Origin: Sipunculus nudus | Taxonomy: Eukaryota; Annelida; Sipuncula; Golfingiida; Sipunculidae | Length of the DNA stretch: 64,000 nucleotides | NCBI GenBank assembly: GCA_026874595.1 | Contig: CM049314.1 | Span: forward strand, 33,009,229-33,073,228 | Direction: 5' to 3' | Shown here: positions 57,770 through 64,000 of the stretch, one piece after another | How the letters are laid out: each line of letters begins with the position of its first letter | How positions within the stretch are numbered: position 1 is the stretch's first letter | The notes under the pieces: model-generated | Seen by the model: only the letters and a program-made list of their open reading frames with translations | Told to the model about the DNA's origin: nothing | Database searches by the model: none | Made by a program: the position numbers and the translations under genes

Positions 57770-60700
57770 TCTATTTAAGAAATACTAAATACAGCGTTTT
57801 TAACCAGGAAATGGCAAAAAAAAGGAAAATCACTAGTAACGCCAAAAACGTCAAAACGTATCATTGCATTTGTATTGTACCCTGGCAGGTTGCCCGATAC
57901 CCACCCCTTATCTTATCTGTCATGATAATTGATATGAGCAATGTTTATACAGTCAGTCGAACCTTTATAATTGTAATAGAAGATGGTGTATAACAGTTTT
58001 ACTTGAGCAATATTTTAAAAGATTAAGCAAAACAAAGCAAAATAAAACAGTAAGAAACATTGGTTTTTTTTTTCAGAAAGGGCACAGACGCTTAAATCTC
58101 TATAACCATTAAAATGATATCACCAACAGGTCTGGAATCCGGTCAGAATACTTTATTATTCTAATGTATGCCCAGCCAAACCACATGATGTTACTGATAA
58201 CCACTCTTCACCAATATCACAGACAAACGTAAGATAAACAAAGAGTTAATCTCATTTTAGAAATCCAGAAAAAATACATTAAATATTAGTAAAAATAAAG
58301 AAAACTTTTAAGTTGGGGTAATCTGAAACCGTCGGGGTAGCATGATAACTATTTCAAGTCACCCCCTGGTAATCACAAGCGGGGGTAATCTGACATCGCT
58401 ACATCGACTGTTATGGGTATGTAGGTAGGCTCAATGCTTGATCACCGACACCAATATCTACATATTTTGAGTGTTACAAACGAGTTACTTTGAATCTGGT
58501 CTATATACATAATATAGACATTTATGCGCTTAAGCTATAACCTATATTTTCCCTTTGAGCCGATATATCCAGAATATGTCGATACCGGTAGTCAGATGCA
58601 TTAGGAAAATATATAAGGAAATTAGGAAAATAAATAAATGAATATAGAGTAAAACCTCGGAATGAGGACCACCGACGGGACCGTGATAAAGTGGTTGCAT
58701 TTCCGAGGTGGTCGCCTAAGTGACTTCTGACTATCAATTAAGGGTTTTAGATCAGCTCAAATGTCTGTACGTCCTTCACCTACGTAGCTATTCATTATAT
58801 TCTGGAATTAGTTAATTTGTTTTTCTACCTAAATCTGCATAATTAATCAGGAAATTAACGCGATATTTTTTGTTTAATTTTATTTGTTTATACCGAAACA
58901 ATGAGAAATTCATATCCAAGCACGTCTCAAAGCAAGAACATCTTCTGTTATTAATAAAATATTACAATATATATAATGAATGCGTGTACGATATATATAC
59001 GTGATATATCATAAACATTAATCTCAGACTTAACAGACTCATTGGATAGGGCCCTGAAAAAGTATATTTCCTGCAGAAACCGATCAATACAAAATTGCCT
59101 GCTTTGACACTTGGCGTGTAAAACTCGCCCCTGCAGCTTGTCCTCCAGCGCAGACATGTCATGCCACAAGCCATGGTAGCCGCGAACACGCAAAAAGTCT
59201 TTAGTGGTTGTTGCCATATCCAATACATTCTTGAAGGTATGGGTCTATGTATCAGGCATATAGTTAATGGCAGGCCTCATAAAAGTTATGAAACCGTGAC
59301 GCAGACATTCCTGGTCTGGTGTGATCATCCGTGAATGCCCTTTGATTTATGTCCTGCGCTTTTTTCGTCTAATCAATGATAAGTACTTGGAAGGCGTGGA
59401 TTCGATGGTTAGATGTAAATAACAATTTAGTTGATAAAACTGAGTCAGTATTTCTCCACGTGTATGCCTGTTAAAGGAGCTGCAGAAAATTCCACTGGAC
59501 TCCGGGCATTTTGGTGCTGGACTGTTTCGGGGCAGCATAGACATCAAATTATAAATAGGCCCCGAACACTCCTCCGTAGCTGACAATGTCCACAGTTGTT
59601 TAGCATGGTAACTGTATTCTGTGGTGCATATCAAAGTGAATACTGGTGTAGATATATGTTTCGATGGCACCATATTGCACGGTTTCAAATTTCGAGCAGT
59701 CAATAGCACATTGACAACCAGGTACACACCCCAGTTGTTCAGAAAATCCAATTCCACAATTCCACTCCCTCCGCCCGCTAGTTTTTATAACAATAGGCCA
59801 GAAAACGTGGATATCACCGCACACAGGCTGCTTTTTTGTCTATATCAACGTGTCTTTAATATGTGGGGGTCAGCCAAAAAAATCAAAACAAATTCTACAA
59901 GGGCATCTGGCAGCACGTCAGATGAGGCATAGCTTTCTCCTTCCGTATATATTTAACCTACCACCTTAGGTTACATGTTTTTCCCGTTTGTCAATATTGT
60001 TATGTTTACAAACATGTTGCTGATAAACAAGTTCATACATCCTTCACAGAGGACCTATAAGAACTTTTCACAACCAAAATTACCCTAAGATCATTTATAT
60101 ATACACAGGCTAAGCTAGATATCACATAAATTCCTTTAAAAGATGTAAGTGAATGGGCACCTTTAAAAACTATTACTTGCTTCCCTTTTTTTAATTTTTG
60201 TTACGTCTTTTGGCAAACGGGCCTCTCAGTTGTTTGTCCTAGCATTACTAATTAATGCTATGGACCAGGTCCGCGCAGCTTAGACCGACTCGTCCTGGGC
60301 GGTTTTCCTTTGGTCAAGTTCTTCCATTGGTGAGACTTTGTGATATATATACACAATCTGTACGTGTAAAATGTGTTAAAAATGTATAATTGAGTACATG
60401 CCGCTGCGATACAACCTTCGCGAAATTTCCCAAAAAATGCCTAATTCTTGAGAATATATATGTAATAAAAAAGCGACCCACTGTAAGGACACATAAATAT
60501 GGCTTAGTTCGGGACACTTCTAGATCAGAAACAGACATTTCCGAGACTTGGCCTAAAGTACAATTAGGCCTAATATACTAGCAGAAGTCCTTGTCATTGT
60601 TGGGGGAACTCACTAAAACCACGCCAGAGATCTTGAAAAGATGGCATTTAAGTATCCCAACAATTATAGGTATTTTCCCTAAGATGAAATGTGCACTGTC

Positions 60701-61060
60701 GAATTCGGGAATCATCAGCCCTTTCGTACACGGACGTCATGTTCCCAACTGCAACAGTACGCATGCACATATCCAAAAAAAAACACACCTGTCACTTGAG
60801 ACTTGTACAAGCTGGTATATTTTCATGTGGTATATATTTCATTGGGGGGGGGGGTGTAAAAGGGCCAAGCTCGTTGACCATCTTGGAATATATGTATGGA
60901 GTCGCTAGCATTTATAATTTTAACTACACGGTGTGGCCAGTGTCATACTAATTCATATACTTGATATATTTTTTACATTATACTTACTAACTCTCACCAT
61001 ATTAGAACCTCGTAGGACGAACCTTCGTAGTTAGAGCTGTTGCAGACCCGGACTCGGAGT
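57770..61060. other. Conserved noncoding part of unit 2
   Basis: Blocks at 57770-57915, 58317-58745, 58850-59345, 59380-59770 and 60233-60700 match unit 1 in order. Minus-strand ORFs at 58951-59228 and 59347-59757 read differently in the two units because of frameshifts, so I do not call them genes. Confidence 0.55.
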
Positions 61061-61084
61061 TTTGCTCGCGGGTCAATGTGCCTC

Positions 61085-61610
61085 GGGGAAGGTGGAGTTG
61101 GACTCGAGCCTCGAGGACTCGGACCTGGACTCTAGTGCACTTGACTCGGACTTGGACTCGAGTGTCCTGGACTCGGCCTTAAACTTGAGTGTCATGGACT
61201 CGGACTTGAACCCGAGTGTCCTGGATTCGGATTGGACTCGAGTGTCCTGTACTTGGACTCGGTTGTCCTGGACTCGGATTTTTACTCGAGTGTCCTGGAT
61301 TCGCACTTGGACTCGAGTGTCATAGACTCGGACTTGGAATCTAGTGTCATGGACTCGGACTTGGACCCGAGTGTCCTGGACTCGGACTCGAATGTCCTGG
61401 ACTCGGACTTGGACTCGAGTGTCCTAGACTCGGACTTGGACCCGAGTGTCCTGAACTCGGACTTGGACCCGAGTGTCCTGGACTCGGACTTGGACCCGAG
61501 TGTCCTGGACTCGGACTTGGACCCGAGTGTCCTGGACTCGGACTTGGACTCGAGTGTCCTGGACTTGGACTTGCACTTGAGTGTCCTGGACTCGGATTTG
61601 CGCTCGGACT
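61085..61610 (+). repeat. 27-bp minisatellite with an Asp/Ser open frame
   Basis: About nineteen units of roughly 27 bp (CTGGACTCGGACTTGGACCC, then GAGTGTC) encode a 9-residue repeat VLDSDLDPS in the plus frame open from 61232 to 61666. It begins with text shared with the 42-bp array of unit 1 (GGAAGGTGGAGTTGGACTCG), so the two arrays share an origin but now have different unit lengths. Confidence 0.85.
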
Positions 61611-61669
61611 CGGATGTAGTGGATTCGACTACATCACTGCTGTCTAATATGTCCAGCTGCCTGTAGAGA

Positions 61670-62740
61670 CCATGCTTGAATAAACCATAAGCATTTCCAT
61701 TTGCATTAACTAAGTTGTAAAATTAGACCACCTGTGAATTTAGACCAATTTGACCAGTCACAAGGGTTGTCTTTCCATGCAGGTTCCTCTATACTTTGCA
61801 GCTGTGTCTTTTCAATCGGCACTGCATCTTGCCACCTCTCTCCGGTCAAACTGTCAACCTCTGGCAAAATCCGTTACTTTTAAACTATTTCAACGATTGT
61901 TTAAATTTATATTAAATACCAAAATGTATAGGTAAATGCACTCAAGGAGAGGAAAACAAGGGTGACAGAGAGAGAAAACACACTTTCCGGATATTGTCAT
62001 GTACATTAATATTAGTCCACTTTAAGTGGCATGCTGCCATGCTCTTAATAGGTGCTTATTTTAGCGAACGCTTAATTATTTCGGTGAAAATATCAGCCAA
62101 AAATGGACAACAAAACACTGAGGTTCTATATACTTTACAGGGTCTGATTAAAAAAGCATCAGGTATCTTCGATTACGTATGTAATTCGTATGTTATTCTT
62201 TAAATTTCCATTTATCCTATTAAATATTTTTAATTGTTTTAACGATAATTAATCAAAAGTAAGTGAGGTACAGCTGACACAAGGCCTCAGCTTTTGAAGA
62301 GGATCACGATACATTGCGTACACATTACTCGGCTCCCTATCAATATTAATGTACAGTTGGTCTATATTCATACTATCATCTTAAAAGAAGAGTATTACTG
62401 AAAATCATAGGAAAATGATCTAAACATTAAGAAATAACAGCTTGCATATTCCACGTGTTAATATAATAAATGCGTTCCTTTTTATTTCAATCCAGAATAT
62501 TGGTTTTTTTATGTTGGATCAAACGTGGAAAATTATAAAGCTTTCTTGGCCAAGCTTGATCCCAAACCACTCTGTATATTAGGACACTTTTATAGGAACC
62601 AGCGAAGTTCTGTCAAAGTAGTGAACCGATTTTCTATGTATATCCCTTCCATCTATAAACATTGAACCATCTTCAGCGTTATACCGCTCTGGCCTAGTCT
62701 GTAGGCCACAGAGCACTTTACAACGGAGGGTAACTCTACC

Positions 62741-62804
<64 letters not shown>

Positions 62805-63080
62805 CAGTACCAATCTTGTTCTTGTACTAATCTTTTCTGCCAACTTCGAGTTTTAGGTCAGAACAATGACATGTTACCGGCTTAACTCCTGGGAGCAATA
62901 TAATGCTTGTCCCTCGAAAAATATTGAATTCTCCCTTATATTGTACAAGAGAGTGATGCTTATAAGGCCGCTTATTTTTAAAATGTTCATGTACAATTCT
63001 AGGTATTAAATTAAGTTTCACTGCATTTGAATTTCAAGGGGACGATTTAATATCTCGCCCATCTTTAGTTGAAAACTTTA
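61670..63080. other. No gene seen; (TA)n tract
   Basis: Short ORFs only (61750-61935, 61994-62203, 62827-63021), none recognisable. (TA)n at about 62744-62802. Confidence 0.5.
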
Positions 63081-63084
63081 TTAT

Positions 63085-64000
63085 ATTGTTTAAATTATTT
63101 ATATAGAATATCAATAATGAAAATCAACAAAGGGTCAATATCTGGCAATCATTTGTTTTAATAATTTATAAATGCGAGCATCCGCATTCAAATGCACCAT
63201 TATGGTTTACAAGTATACACTTTAGCTGCAAATATATATTCTGACATAAAAACACAAACAAGATAACAGTAACTCTTATTGGAAATATCATACAGTTCTC
63301 GTACAAGGCTGAGCTTGACTAAACCCGTCATCACTGATTAAAATCACCCACCTTTTTAATTATTTGCCATCTAGTCGATTCAAGGATTTTTTTGTAGAAG
63401 GTGTTATGTCATACAATAAAATTATTAATCTACGGATTTTTTTTATCATTTCTTGTGTGTGTGTGTGTGTGTGTGTGTTTTTTTTTTCTTGTAAATGAAG
63501 AATATGATATAGTTAATATGTCTGTTAAGGTACAAATTCCCGAAAAGAATTCTTAAAGGTATGGAAAAAGGAGTAAATTTAGTGTGGAGCATATATACTA
63601 CTTCAAGACTTAAAGCACATTTTTGTATTGTCTAGGCACGCTGACAAAATTGTATTATTGTGACAATATTATATTATTGTGTCTTGATCGCTAGAGAGGT
63701 AAAAGAAAGGAAGTTCACGCGCTCACGCCATATGTTTTGTTCTAGATTACGTAGAAGAATCATTTGAATTCGTGTGGCCTTACCAAGTATTCCTTTTGTA
63801 AAGCAATTAACAGGCCCGCCCTGTTTCCTTGCACTTAAGTGCAATAATGATTGTATTAATAAACCTTGATTTGCAGCACTGGTCGTTATACAATCATTAC
63901 CATAGCAACAAAGCAATAAACATGAAATACGATATTGATATGAGATTTTTAGCTAAATATTAATTAACCAACCGTGAATATCTGAGCCTACCCTATTATT
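63085..64000. repeat. Dispersed interspersed repeat, copy 3 (left part, runs off the window)
   Basis: Matches 5005-5500 in two blocks (63085-63225 and about 63710-64000) separated by about 480 bp of extra sequence, which includes a (TG)n tract at about 63455-63477. The last bases reach the point where copy 2 (24297) begins. Not coding. Confidence 0.65.

Larger units (their letters stand above)
51240..61660. repeat. Tandem segmental duplication, unit 2
   Basis: Counterpart of 39060-51240, in the same orientation and order. It lacks the satellite and the 44.0-46.6 kb segment of unit 1, but has an internal duplication (53165-54900) and a MITE after the receptor. Confidence 0.8.

Noticed and set aside
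59347-59757. 136-codon minus ORF
   Set aside because: The corresponding region of unit 1 (47.5-47.9 kb) has several frameshifts and stops, so coding is not conserved.

Overview
The window is AT-rich eukaryotic nuclear DNA. It has sparse intronless or exon-split genes, long (TA)n, (GA)n and homopolymer tracts, minisatellites, and many non-autonomous transposons. Expanded divergent 7TM receptors, a secreted CUB/CCP gene and the repeat types point to a lophotrochozoan, most likely a marine mollusc. That assignment is an inference, since no marker gene fixes the species.

Genes. Three closely related single-exon seven-transmembrane receptors lie at 754-1929 (minus), 42188-43321 (plus) and 55655-56806 (plus). 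An unrelated class-A-like receptor lies at 18811-19878 (plus). On the minus strand, three coding exons (38192-38240, 35665-36024, 34090-34272) join in matching phase 1. They encode a signal peptide, a CUB domain and a short CCP/sushi-like domain; later exons were not found. Weaker candidates are a terminal exon (4576-4800), a signal-peptide exon (9455-9558) and a 108-residue secreted-type ORF (33677-34003).

Layout. 0-10 kb holds receptor copy 1 with an upstream minisatellite, a dispersed repeat, a 50-bp minisatellite and a LINE relic. 10-31 kb is mostly transposon territory: interlocked inverted repeats, hAT-type elements, MITEs, a SINE with a 14-bp target duplication, and a miniature LTR retrotransposon whose LTRs carry a tRNA-type Pol III promoter. 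32-38 kb holds a satellite with perfect nuclear-receptor palindromes and the CUB/CCP gene, which has a hAT element in intron 1. From about 39.06 to 61.66 kb there is a diverged tandem segmental duplication. Each unit runs foldback repeat, receptor gene, conserved noncoding blocks, then an aspartate/serine-encoding minisatellite. The last 2 kb begins another copy of the dispersed repeat seen at 5-6.7 kb.

Most relationships were found by eye. Boundaries of diverged repeats are approximate (tens of bases), and no database comparison was possible.
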